Positions 1-7,835 of a DNA stretch of 11,813 nucleotides are shown here, in pieces (within the stretch, counting starts at the first letter, position 1; each line of letters starts with the position of its first letter). The translations under genes were made by a program, and so were the position numbers. The DNA comes from Thermoleophilia bacterium (GTDB lineage: Bacteria; Actinomycetota; Thermoleophilia; Gaiellales; Gaiellaceae). Location of the stretch: assembly GCA_025927435.1 (NCBI GenBank), contig JAICLM010000044.1, positions 1 through 11,813 on the forward strand. Reading direction: 5' to 3'. The notes beneath the pieces are model-generated. The model did not search any database. It was not told the origin of the DNA and worked only from the letters and a program-made list of their open reading frames with translations.

Positions 1-668
1 GTGAACTCCTCCTCCGTCTCCTCGGGCGGGCGGTGGTAGCGGTTCGTGTTGCTCACGTGCCGCACCTCGGGCACGAGCGGCTTGAACGGCTCGCGGAGGG
101 GCTCGACGCCGTTGAGCGACAGGGCGCCGAAGGTCGTCCCGTGGTAGGCGATGTTGCGGGCGATCGCCTTGTACTTGTAGGAGGGAGGCGGGCCGCCCTC
201 CTGTCCGGGGACGCGCTCGCCTGGCTCGACGCCCTTCGCCTCCGAAGCGCCGTCGCGGACCGCGAAGTACTGCCGCGCGAGCTTCCACGCCGACTCGACG
301 GCCTCGGAGCCGCCCGACACGAAGAAGACGCGGTTGAGGTCGCCCGGCGCGAGCGACGCGACCTCCGCCGCGAGCTCGATCGCGCGCGGGTGCGCGTACG
401 TCCAGTTCGTGTAGAAGGGCAGCTCGCGCATCTGCTCGAGCGCGGCCTGCCCGATCTCCTCGCCGAAGCCGTAGCCGAGGTTGACCGAGAACAGCCCGGC
501 GAGCGCGTCGAGATAGCGCTTGCCGTTGACGTCCTCGAGGTAGCAGCCGTCGCCGCGGACGATGATCGGCGGCTCGCCGCCTCCCATCTTCGTGAAGTGG
601 AGCCAGAGGTGGTCGTTCGCCAGACGGCGGAGCTCGTCGGCGGACGTCGCTCCCTGCGTGATGCTCAT
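1..668 (-). CDS. Class III PLP-dependent aminotransferase (N-terminal part; gene continues beyond the left edge)
   Basis: The first 222 residues of a fold-type I, class III aminotransferase, the group that holds omega-amino acid:pyruvate, putrescine/diamine and beta-alanine transaminases. Seen: an N-terminal segment with DHLWLHF (19-25), the small-domain strand YLEDVNGKRYLDALAG (43-58), the PLP-phosphate loop SGGSEAVES (118-126), and YHG (175-177), whose Tyr stacks on the PLP ring in this class. The catalytic lysine lies outside the window. The ATG is shared with the stop codon of the Lrp-type regulator upstream (ATGA), so translation is probably coupled. A polar Gly/Pro-rich stretch at 138-165 is longer than the usual link between the PLP loop and the next strand. 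An Lrp/AsnC partner suggests control by an amino acid or amine substrate. The exact amino donor cannot be told from this half. Confidence 0.9.
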   Translation of the reverse strand, partial: MSITQGATSADELRRLANDHLWLHFTKMGGGEPPIIVRGDGCYLEDVNGKRYLDALAGLFSVNLGYGFGEEIGQAALEQMRELPFYTNWTYAHPRAIELAAEVASLAPGDLNRVFFVSGGSEAVESAWKLARQYFAVRDGASEAKGVEPGERVPGQEGGPPPSYKYKAIARNIAYHGTTFGALSLNGVEPLREPFKPLVPEVRHVSNTNRYHRPPEETEEEF

Positions 669-1201
669 CTCGTCGTTTCCTCCTTCGGCATTCCACTCCC
701 CCAGTCGTAGAGCTGCTTCCACATCTCCAGGTAGACGAAGGTCTCGGTCGAGACGACGTCCGGCAGCGCGCGCAGCCGGCTCGTCAGCTCGAGCAGGTGC
801 CGCCGGTCGGCAGCGACGAGCTCGACGACGAGGTCGAACTGCCCTGCCGTGGCCACGACGTAGTCGGCCTCGGGCCAGCGGGCGATCGCGTCGGCCGCGT
901 TGTCCGGCGAGCCGGAGGTCTTCACGCCGACGAGCGCCTGCTCGTAGCCGAGCCCGAGCGGATTCGTGACGGCGACGACCTGGAGGATCCCTTCCGCGGT
1001 CAGGCGCCCGTAGCGCGCGCGGACCGTGGCTTCCGAGACTCCGACGCGCGCGGCGATGGCGCGGAACGACTCGCGGCCGTTCGCCTGCAGCGCCTCGATG
1101 ATCCGGCCGTCGAGCTCGTCCGTGCGGTGCGCCGGAGCGACGGGGCCCCGCTCCGAGCCACTGGTGGAAAGTCGGAGCGGCTGAACGTCCTCACTGCGCA
1201 T
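665..1201 (-). CDS. Lrp/AsnC family transcriptional regulator
   Basis: A 178-residue feast/famine regulator. Seen: an AsnC-type winged helix-turn-helix at about 28-75 (LDGRIIEAL, then FRAIAARVGVSEATVRARY) and a RAM ligand-binding domain at about 85-162 (AATAGQFDLVVEL-like strands around 117-129, and FVYLEMWK near the end). Family members bind DNA as dimers or higher multimers and respond to amino acids. The N-terminus is about 25 residues longer than usual, but no better internal start is visible, so the ATG is kept; the upstream GGTAGGA is a weak ribosome site. The stop codon overlaps the ATG of the aminotransferase (ATGA), so the likely role is local control of that enzyme and of itself. 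The ligand is unknown. Confidence 0.93.
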   Translation of the reverse strand: MRSEDVQPLRLSTSGSERGPVAPAHRTDELDGRIIEALQANGRESFRAIAARVGVSEATVRARYGRLTAEGILQVVAVTNPLGLGYEQALVGVKTSGSPDNAADAIARWPEADYVVATAGQFDLVVELVAADRRHLLELTSRLRALPDVVSTETFVYLEMWKQLYDWGSGMPKEETTR

Positions 1202-1276
1202 CGCGCGGCATTCCTACCACTCAGCCGCGCATTTCGCCAACTGAACCGCGCGGGAGCCGCGCTTCGCGCGACCTGG

Positions 1277-1963
1277 TCAGCAGAGCGCGCGATGCGCACG
1301 CTCGATCGCGCGCACCGTCGCCTTGCCCGGATCCCGGACCGCAGGCCCGTGACCCGTTGCCAGCAGCTGCGGCTCGAGCGCTCGCAGGATGCGGGCCGAC
1401 GCGAGGTTCCGCTCCTTGTCCCAGGTCGCCATCGCAGCGATCGGGAAGGGGAGCGTGAAGTGGCTCGAGACCGCGACCCCGCCGAGCGTGGTGAGCACGT
1501 CACCGGCGAGCAGCGTGCGGTCCCGCGTGTCGAGGAAGGCGACGTGCCCGGGCGTGTGGCCGGGTGCCCCGATCACCTCGAGGCTGCCGACTCGGTCGCC
1601 GGGCTCGAGCAGCACGTCGGGCTTCGTCTCGAGCTCCGGCCAGGAGCCCGGAAGCTTGTCGTCGACGACGTCCTCGCCCGCGTGGATGCGGGCGTCGAGC
1701 TCGGGCATCGCGACCTCGACGGCGCCGTTCAGCCGGCCGCGGAGCTCGTCGAGCGAGCCGACGTGGTCGCCGTGGCCGTGGGTGAGCGCGATGCGCCGAA
1801 TCGGGGCGCCGGCCGCCTCCGCCGCCTCGATCAGCGCCTCGCCGCTGCGCGCAACGGTCGTGTCCACGAGCGTGAACCCGTCCTCCTCGCGCACGAGAAA
1901 CGCGTTCACGAAGCGCAAGCGCGTGAGCTGGATGAGATTCGGAGTGAGTTGACGTACGCGCAT
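1277..1963 (-). CDS. Metallo-beta-lactamase (MBL) fold hydrolase
   Basis: A 228-residue single-domain MBL-fold enzyme of the glyoxalase II-like type. Seen: the metal-binding THGHGDH motif (61-67), the second-site GHTPGH (135-140), the bridging aspartate in LLAGD (151-155), and a terminal histidine in ATGHGP (202-207), in the order and spacing of a dinuclear hydrolase. No signal peptide, so it is cytoplasmic. Family members hydrolyse thioesters, lactones or related compounds; the substrate cannot be read from the motifs. The start gives the usual short N-terminus before the LVDTT strand, although the Shine-Dalgarno is poor. It lies 75 bases upstream of the Lrp gene in the same direction and could head that operon. 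It is divergent from rsgA. Confidence 0.9.
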   Translation of the reverse strand: MRVRQLTPNLIQLTRLRFVNAFLVREEDGFTLVDTTVARSGEALIEAAEAAGAPIRRIALTHGHGDHVGSLDELRGRLNGAVEVAMPELDARIHAGEDVVDDKLPGSWPELETKPDVLLEPGDRVGSLEVIGAPGHTPGHVAFLDTRDRTLLAGDVLTTLGGVAVSSHFTLPFPIAAMATWDKERNLASARILRALEPQLLATGHGPAVRDPGKATVRAIERAHRALC

Positions 1964-2072
1964 GGCCGCCGTAACCTTGCCTCCCGTCCCCGGCGAGAGG
2001 AGGTTCGAAACAAATGATGCTTGCGTTTGCCGCCTCCTCGGTCCTTCTGACCTAGCGCCGGACGCTCCTTCG

Positions 2073-2093
2073 TGGGACGCGTGCGGCGTCCCA
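2073..2093 (+). promoter_or_regulatory. Stem-loop in the rsgA leader
   Basis: An 8-bp perfect stem (TGGGACGC pairing with GCGTCCCA) around a five-base loop, ending 9 bases before the rsgA Shine-Dalgarno. No T-run follows, so it is unlikely to be a terminator. It could affect access to the ribosome site or mRNA stability; any function is inference. Confidence 0.35.
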
Positions 2094-2115
2094 TCTCATC
2101 TGAAGGAGCTTTGCG

Positions 2116-3150
2116 TTGCCTGGATTCGATCTACGCGAGCTCGGCTGGAACGACGAGCTCGCCGAAAACCTGGAGCCCGGTCTCGTAGCGGGACGCGTCG
2201 CCGCCGTCCATCGGGGCGCCTTCGACGTCTGGACGGAGGCCGGTGCCGTCCGGTCCCGCCTGCCCGGCCGGCTCGTGCACGAGGGCCTCGAGGTCGGCGC
2301 CGGCGACTGGGTCGGCCTCTCGGACGGGTTGATTCGCGTTGTCCTGCCGCGCCGCAGCGCCATCGTCCGGAACGCGGCCGGCCTGACCACGACCGCGCAG
2401 ACGCTCGCCGCGAACGTCGACGTCGCGTTCGCGGTCTCGTCGCTCGGGCCCGACCTCGAGCCGCGCCGCATCGAGCGCTACCTCGTCACGCTCTGGGAGA
2501 GCGGCGCGTCCCCCGAGATCGTGCTGACGAAGGCGGACCGGCTCGACGACCCGTGGCCGCTCGTCGCGGGGGTCGAGGCGGTCGCGCTCGGCGTCCCGGT
2601 GCACGTCGTGTCCGCCGTGACCGGACAGGGCTGCGACGCGCTGCGCGCCCGGATCGGAGCCGGTACGACGGCCGTCCTGCTCGGTTCCTCCGGTGTCGGC
2701 AAGTCGACGCTGGTGAACCGCTGGCTCGGCGAGGAGACGATGGCGACGAAGGAGACGCGCGAGGACGACGACGAGGGCCGGCACACGACCACGCACCGCC
2801 AGCTGCTCGTCCTGCCGGGCGGCGGGCTCGTGATCGACACGCCCGGCCTGCGCGAGCTGCAGCTCTGGGACGTCGACTCCGCCGCGCTCGACGCTACCTT
2901 CGCGGACGTCGAGGAGCTCGCGGCCGAGTGCCGTTTCGCCGACTGTACGCACACCCACGAGCCCGGGTGCGCCGTGCTCGCCGGCGTCGAGACCGGCGAG
3001 CTGCCGCACGAGCGCCTGCAGAGCTGGCGCAAGCTGCAGCGCGAGCTGCGCGCGATCGCGATGCGCCACGACGTGCGCCTGCGGAAGGAGGAAGGACGGA
3101 AATGGAGGTTGCGCACGCGGGAGGCCCGCGCGCGGGCGAGGCACCGGTAG
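2116..3150 (+). CDS. rsgA: Ribosome small-subunit-dependent GTPase A (RsgA/YjeQ)
   Basis: A 344-residue circularly permuted GTPase that acts late in 30S subunit maturation, where GTP hydrolysis is triggered on the ribosome. Seen: an N-terminal OB-fold (about 22-90), then the permuted order G4 (TKAD, 138-141), G1/P-loop (GSSGVGKST, 190-198), G3 (DTPG, 241-244), and a C-terminal zinc finger with Cys272, Cys277, His279 and Cys285. Length is normal for the family. The start is TTG, chosen because AAGGAG lies 7 bases upstream and the protein begins at the expected place. The C-terminus ends in a run of arginines, plausible for rRNA contact. Codons end almost only in G or C. It converges on pckA with 4 bases between stop codons, leaving no room for a terminator between them. 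Confidence 0.97.
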   Translation: MPGFDLRELGWNDELAENLEPGLVAGRVAAVHRGAFDVWTEAGAVRSRLPGRLVHEGLEVGAGDWVGLSDGLIRVVLPRRSAIVRNAAGLTTTAQTLAANVDVAFAVSSLGPDLEPRRIERYLVTLWESGASPEIVLTKADRLDDPWPLVAGVEAVALGVPVHVVSAVTGQGCDALRARIGAGTTAVLLGSSGVGKSTLVNRWLGEETMATKETREDDDEGRHTTTHRQLLVLPGGGLVIDTPGLRELQLWDVDSAALDATFADVEELAAECRFADCTHTHEPGCAVLAGVETGELPHERLQSWRKLQRELRAIAMRHDVRLRKEEGRKWRLRTREARARARHR

Positions 3151-3154
3151 ACGG

Positions 3155-4750
<1,596 letters not shown>

Positions 4751-4820
4751 CGTGCTCCTCCTCGTAGGGGCGGTGCCGGTTCCGCATGGTAGTGGCTGCC
4801 AGCGGCCGAGCGCGACCGAG

Positions 4821-4835
4821 GGCGATAGGATCGCC
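4821..4835. promoter_or_regulatory. Short inverted repeat between pckA and the cupin gene
   Basis: A perfect 6-bp inverted repeat, GGCGAT-AGG-ATCGCC, near the middle of the divergent intergenic region. It could be an operator or an incidental hairpin. The TAGGAT inside it resembles an actinobacterial -10 box on the plus strand, but no matching -35 is evident. Confidence 0.2.
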
Positions 4836-4940
4836 GCGTGGATCCGGCGGCGTACTAGCGGGTTCTGATCTGGGGCGAGGCATCCGGCCGACGGCCGTTC
4901 ATGCCCTTGCCGCAACCGCGACGCAACGGAGGTCCTACTG

Positions 4941-5453
4941 ATGAATCGCCAGAACCTGTTCGCCGACACCCCCTGGGATGTCGAGGACGCCGGGTCGCGC
5001 TCCCGCATCTTCTGGCGGCCGGACGACGCAAGGATGGGGGCCACCCTGTACGAGCTCGGCCCGGGGTATGACGGGGACAGGGTCCACATGCACTACGGCG
5101 CCGAGGAGATGTTCTTCGTCCTCAGCGGCCGGGTGGTCGTTCGCAACCTGGAGGGCGAGGAGGACCTCGCCGCCGGCGACTTCCTCTTCTGCCCGGAGGG
5201 ACGGGCGGGCTCGCACGCCTTCAGCAACCCGCACGACGAACCAGCCCGGATCCTCGCCATGAGCGCCGGCGGCTACCCCGACGTCGTTGCCTACCCGGAG
5301 GACAACTACGCCTGGGTTGCGACTCGGGTTCCGGAGCTTCCGCCCGGCGGCGACCCCGGAATCATCGCCCGGTTCGACTTCGATGCGGATTGCCCGGATG
5401 ATCGAGTCAGCCGCGGCATGAGGATGCTCCGATTCCCGTGGGATATGGACTGA
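4941..5453 (+). CDS. Cupin domain protein
   Basis: A 170-residue protein with one cupin beta-barrel. Seen: cupin motif 1 around HMHYGAEEMFFVLSG (49-63), giving His49, His51 and a glutamate at 55 or 56 as metal ligands, and motif 2 from Gly79 through PEG (85-87) to His92 and Asn96. Both motifs are complete, so a bound metal is likely. After the barrel (about 35-110) comes a roughly 60-residue C-terminal part with no motif I know. Such stand-alone cupins include dioxygenases, isomerases and small-molecule sensors; the activity cannot be assigned. The ATG has GGAGGT 7 bases upstream. A strong GC hairpin follows the stop codon, so it is probably a single-gene transcript. Its high GC3 matches the left-hand genes, not the block that follows. 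Confidence 0.92.
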   Translation: MNRQNLFADTPWDVEDAGSRSRIFWRPDDARMGATLYELGPGYDGDRVHMHYGAEEMFFVLSGRVVVRNLEGEEDLAAGDFLFCPEGRAGSHAFSNPHDEPARILAMSAGGYPDVVAYPEDNYAWVATRVPELPPGGDPGIIARFDFDADCPDDRVSRGMRMLRFPWDMD

Positions 5454-5457
5454 CGAG

Positions 5458-5479
5458 TGGGGCCGCCGAGGCGGCCCCA
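5458..5479. terminator. GC-rich hairpin between the cupin gene and the converging small-gene block
   Basis: A 9-bp stem (TGGGGCCGC pairing with GCGGCCCCA) plus one more C-G pair, starting 4 bases after the cupin stop codon. Only a short T stretch follows on the plus strand, so it is a weak intrinsic terminator by E. coli rules but typical for high-GC actinobacteria. It may work in both directions, since a minus-strand operon ends about 70 bases to the right. A second GC palindrome (5536-5549) sits directly after that operon's last stop codon. Confidence 0.6.
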
Positions 5480-5549
5480 TTCCCAATCGCAGCGCTTTCT
5501 CAGATCGCGTCCGGCCGGAGCACGAGCGCTGGCCGGCGGGCGCGCCCGC

Positions 5550-6032
5550 TCAGGCCGAGAGAAGGCGGTTGAAGAACGACCGGTAGCGGGTCAGAGCAAC
5601 CCGAAGGTCTTCGGTGGAGACGTTTTCTCCTTCATCGTCCCACTGAGCCTCGAGCCTCGAGCGGGTGTCGGAGAAGCCGGAGGCGAGCTCCTGCATTAGT
5701 TCGGCGACGAGCGTGTCGGCCTGCTCGACCGCGCGCCGCGGCTCGTCGACGAAACTGGCCTGGATTTCGTTCCAGCGCTGCTCGAAACGATCGCTCGCGT
5801 CCGCAGGCAACAGGGGCTCTGTTTCCTCGCTTCGAGCCGCGACGCGATCAGTGCCCGAGGACGCGTCCTGGCCCGCGGACACTGCCACTTCGCTGTCGCG
5901 TCGATCGGCCGGTTCACGCGCCTCGCCATCGGGTTGCTGCTCACGCGAGATCGGCGTGTCCTCGACAGTCTCGGCGCCGGCGGCGCGCGGCTCGGCAAGG
6001 TCACGGGTGGTGAGGTTTTCGCGTTCGCTCAT
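5550..6032 (-). CDS. Uncharacterised protein, soluble paralogue of the upstream membrane protein
   Basis: A 160-residue acidic protein of unknown function. Residues 1-80 are polar, low-complexity and probably disordered. Residues 81-160 form a predicted helical domain that clearly matches the C-terminal domain of the gene upstream: both share W-x3-Q-x2-FVD-x-P, AV-x2-AD-x-LVAE-x-M (15 of 27 positions identical between Trp87 and Met113) and then STEDLR-x-A-x3-YR-x2-F-x2-LL (12 of 20, from Ser139). It has no membrane segment. The ATG overlaps the upstream stop codon (ATGA), with AAGGAG 12 bases before it, so translation is probably coupled. It is the last gene of the minus-strand block. Related proteins of this shape occur in actinobacteria as hypotheticals, as far as I recall. 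Confidence 0.82.
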   Translation of the reverse strand: MSERENLTTRDLAEPRAAGAETVEDTPISREQQPDGEAREPADRRDSEVAVSAGQDASSGTDRVAARSEETEPLLPADASDRFEQRWNEIQASFVDEPRRAVEQADTLVAELMQELASGFSDTRSRLEAQWDDEGENVSTEDLRVALTRYRSFFNRLLSA

Positions 6033-6634
6033 CGTGTGGTCTCGCTCCTTCTCGGGTCGCTCGTCTGTACCTGTTCGGCCGGTGCTCGGCTTAGAGGCTC
6101 CTCCGCCGGGCTTTCGAGCAGATCGTCGAAGAGGGCCCGGTAGTGCTGCATGGCCTGCCGAAGATCCTCGGTCGAGGCGTCTCCCCGGTCGAAGCTCTCG
6201 TAGATCGCATGTCCTTGTCGGTAGTTGGCGACGACCTCGGGATGATCCACCGACACGACTGCCGCCTGTTGCTCGAAATCGTCGACGGGATACCCACGCT
6301 CGCGCATCACCTCGGCGACGAGCCGATCCGCCTCTGCAACCGCAGCGGACGGGTTGTCGACGAAATCGGATTGCACCTGCTGCCACTCGCCGGCGTAGCG
6401 CTCCCTCTGGCGCTCCGACAGCGGCGTGATCTCGAGCCGGTCGCGAACCTCCTCCCGCTCCCGGAGCTCCGACTCGGCTGCACGACGATCTCCACGCTCG
6501 GAGACCGTGCGCCCATATTCCGGTCCGAACTTCTCCTGCAGATGCCGTGACCGCCGGCGATCCATCGCGAACCACGCGAGAGCGACGAGCACGACAACTC
6601 CAACTCCGATCACGATCCATGCCCAGACAGGCAT
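6029..6634 (-). CDS. Uncharacterised membrane-anchored protein with the same helical domain
   Basis: A 201-residue protein. Seen: one N-terminal transmembrane helix (about 3-23, with VWAWIVIGVGVVVLVALAW) followed at once by DRRRSR, which predicts a cytoplasmic C-terminal body. A charged linker with EKFGPEYGRTV (34-44) and Arg/Glu-rich helix follows, then the FVD-x-P ... LVAE-x-M domain from Trp84 and the STEDLR block from Ser154 that it shares with its downstream partner. Gene duplication with loss or gain of the anchor is the simplest reading; the two products may pair, one at the membrane and one in the cytoplasm. An AAGGAGG lies 5 bases before the ATG. A weak GTTT-N17-GGTGCA pair lies in the 70-base gap upstream. 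Function unknown; codons are much richer in A/T endings than those of rsgA or pckA. Confidence 0.85.
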   Translation of the reverse strand: MPVWAWIVIGVGVVVLVALAWFAMDRRRSRHLQEKFGPEYGRTVSERGDRRAAESELREREEVRDRLEITPLSERQRERYAGEWQQVQSDFVDNPSAAVAEADRLVAEVMRERGYPVDDFEQQAAVVSVDHPEVVANYRQGHAIYESFDRGDASTEDLRQAMQHYRALFDDLLESPAEEPLSRAPAEQVQTSDPRRSETTR

Positions 6635-6704
6635 CGAATCCTCCTTCTCCTAGCCGGCGACTGATGCACCTAACGGGCCGGCACTCGAAACGGGTACGCA
6701 GCGT

Positions 6705-6944
6705 TCAGCTCACCTTGTGGTGGACCTTCCTCCCAGCGGCTGCGCTCTTGTCAGCAGCCCTCCGTGAGCTCTGAAAGGGCTTGGGGAGCCAGCGACCAAG
6801 AGGACCGGGCGAATGGCCGGCAGCCCGCGCCGCACCTCCGAACCCCTGATCGACAGCCCGCTGCGGCCCCCGCGACAACCTCGGTAGCAGCAGCGCCAGC
6901 AGGAAGAGCAACACACATATGGCAACGACCCCGACGATCAGCAT
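6705..6944 (-). CDS. Small membrane protein with a basic tail
   Basis: A 79-residue protein. Seen: one hydrophobic helix at 1-21 (IVGVVAICVLLFLLALLLP), then RLSRGPQRAVD, a Gly/Ala-rich stretch, PLGRWLPKPFQSSRRAADK, and a basic end. The basic region after the helix predicts the tail on the cytoplasmic side. I recall a similar small actinobacterial family of unknown function (possibly DUF6411), but I cannot confirm the number here. The ATG has GGGAGA about 8 bases upstream. It sits 70 bases before the membrane-anchored 201-aa protein and 75 bases after the 66-aa gene, all on the same strand. No function can be assigned. Confidence 0.7.
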   Translation of the reverse strand: MLIVGVVAICVLLFLLALLLPRLSRGPQRAVDQGFGGAARAAGHSPGPLGRWLPKPFQSSRRAADKSAAAGRKVHHKVS

Positions 6945-7019
6945 GGTCGGATCTCCCTTCGGTAGACCCAGTTAGAACGACGGTCGTCGCGAGCCGGATA
7001 CCTCCGGGCTCCTCCGCAG

Positions 7020-7220
7020 CTACATCCTCCACGAGAAGGTCGAGGGGCGACAAAGAATGCAGCGCAGCAGGTCACCGACCTTCGCTCGCAGCGCCAGGCG
7101 CGCGTCCAGTTTCTCGACGTCGACGTAGATCTCGTCGACCTTCACCTTGCGGATGTCGCTCTTCGACCTACTCCCGTTGCGGCTCTTCGATCCAGCCGAT
7201 GACCGTTTGCTCGCCGGCAT
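7020..7220 (-). CDS. 66-residue protein, probably a truncated member of a larger family
   Basis: A short protein. Seen: a Lys/Arg/Ser-rich start (MPASKRSSAGSKSRNGSRSK), then a hydrophobic-alternating segment KVKVDEIYVDVEKLDARLAL (25-44) followed by RAKVGDLL, and a final stretch with two cysteines that looks unrelated. From memory, actinobacterial proteins that begin with a very similar VDEIYVDVEKLDAR segment continue for another 40 or more residues with a second beta/helix repeat, some near gas-vesicle genes; that continuation is absent here in all three frames of this strand. So this may be a truncated remnant or a naturally short version. AGGGAG sits about 6 bases before the ATG, so it looks translatable. 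Unknown function. Confidence 0.5.
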   Translation of the reverse strand: MPASKRSSAGSKSRNGSRSKSDIRKVKVDEIYVDVEKLDARLALRAKVGDLLRCILCRPSTFSWRM

Positions 7221-7347
7221 CCTCCACTCCCTCTGCAGCTTGTCTCCGCGAGATTTGCCCAGTCCGGCGCCTTGCGATCCCGAACCCTTCGGGTAGGTCA
7301 GGCCGGGAAGAGAGCTCAGTGAGTGACCGGGCAGGCCCAGTAGGAGT
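7221..7347 (-). other. Gap within the minus-strand block
   Basis: A 127-base gap between the GvpA-like gene and the 66-aa gene. It holds a small perfect hairpin at 7279-7293 (CCCGAA-CCC-TTCGGG) with no T-run, and the Shine-Dalgarno of the downstream gene. A new transcript may start here, but I see no convincing promoter. Confidence 0.3.
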
Positions 7348-7644
7348 TCAACCGCGCCCGTCGCGCCGCACTTGCGCGAGGATCTCGGCTCCGTCGTTGA
7401 TATTCCGGATGGCCTCGGTCAGCGAGTTCCCACCGCCAATTGGAGCGCTCGAGGAGGGGGTAGTCGTGGCTGGCGCGAGCAGCACGGTCGCGTCGAGTCG
7501 CAATAGTGGAATGCCGAGAAGCCGTGCGCGGACAGAAGCCTGAACAAGCGATCCCTCAGAGAGACGTCGCCCGCGATCCACCGTCGCGGTTACGGTGACA
7601 GGACCGGCACCGTCGACACGCCGGCTGCGGCGCGTGTGATTCAC
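7348..7644 (-). CDS. 98-residue protein with a GvpA/GvpJ-like core (candidate)
   Basis: A small protein starting with GTG, whose GTGA overlaps the stop codon of the gene upstream. The middle reads EG-SLVQASVRARLLGIPLLRL-DATVLLA (34-60). This lines up without gaps with the beta-hairpin core of gas-vesicle shell proteins GvpA/GvpJ/GvpS, remembered as KG-VVIDAWVRVSLVGIELLTI-EARVVVA: about 12 of 27 positions agree, including G, A, V, R, L, G, I, LL and the two alanines that follow. The leading helix of GvpA is not recognisable, and the tail after residue 60 (Pro/Thr/Ser-rich, then a short helix) is unlike GvpA. No GvpF/L, G, K, N or O gene is in the window. It is either a divergent or repurposed Gvp-fold protein or a chance resemblance of a beta-hairpin. 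The gene is well supported; the family call is tentative. Confidence 0.7.
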   Translation of the reverse strand: MNHTRRSRRVDGAGPVTVTATVDRGRRLSEGSLVQASVRARLLGIPLLRLDATVLLAPATTTPSSSAPIGGGNSLTEAIRNINDGAEILAQVRRDGRG

Positions 7645-7835
7645 GCACCCACCTGTGTGCGGCGGCGAAGTGACGAAACCGCCGCGCTGGCCGCCGTGAG
7701 TGCAGCCGCGCCACCGGTGATGATCGCAGCCTTCACCGCCGTCTTCGTTCCGACGCTATCGCCGAGGATGCTGAGTGAACGGCTGATCGGCTCGAAGAGC
7801 TCCTCCGGCTTGCTTTTCCCGCGACGGAGTCTCAT
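7641..7835 (-). CDS. 64-residue protein with one Ala-rich helix
   Basis: A small basic protein. Seen: a polar start (MRLRRGKSKPEELF), a middle part, and an Ala/Ile/Thr-rich segment at about 32-55 (TAVKAAIITGGAAALTAASA) that is either a weak membrane helix or a surface-active amphipathic helix, closed by RRR. It is locked between neighbours by two 4-base overlaps: its ATG shares bases with the stop codon of the coiled-coil gene (ATGA), and its stop codon with the GTG of the GvpA-like gene (GTGA). That arrangement strongly supports it being a real gene made together with both. I do not recognise the family. Confidence 0.72.
   Translation of the reverse strand: MRLRRGKSKPEELFEPISRSLSILGDSVGTKTAVKAAIITGGAAALTAASAAVSSLRRRTQVGA

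Noticed and set aside
1202..1276. CGCGCG repeats between the MBL and Lrp genes as a terminator
   Set aside because: The arms are short and far apart, with no T-run; the two genes could still be co-transcribed.
797..2017. A 406-codon plus-strand frame over the Lrp and MBL genes
   Set aside because: Antisense to two genes with complete family motifs; the product has low-complexity Arg/Val/Glu composition.
5536..5549. GCGGGCGCGCCCGC palindrome as an independent terminator
   Set aside because: Directly after the stop codon but with no T-run and a tight stem; kept only as a note, because GC palindromes are common in such DNA.
6751..7053. A minus-strand frame beginning LSPLDLLVEDVAAEE as a frameshifted continuation of the 66-aa protein
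   Set aside because: Its sequence does not resemble the expected second half, and it then overlaps the 79-aa gene in another frame.
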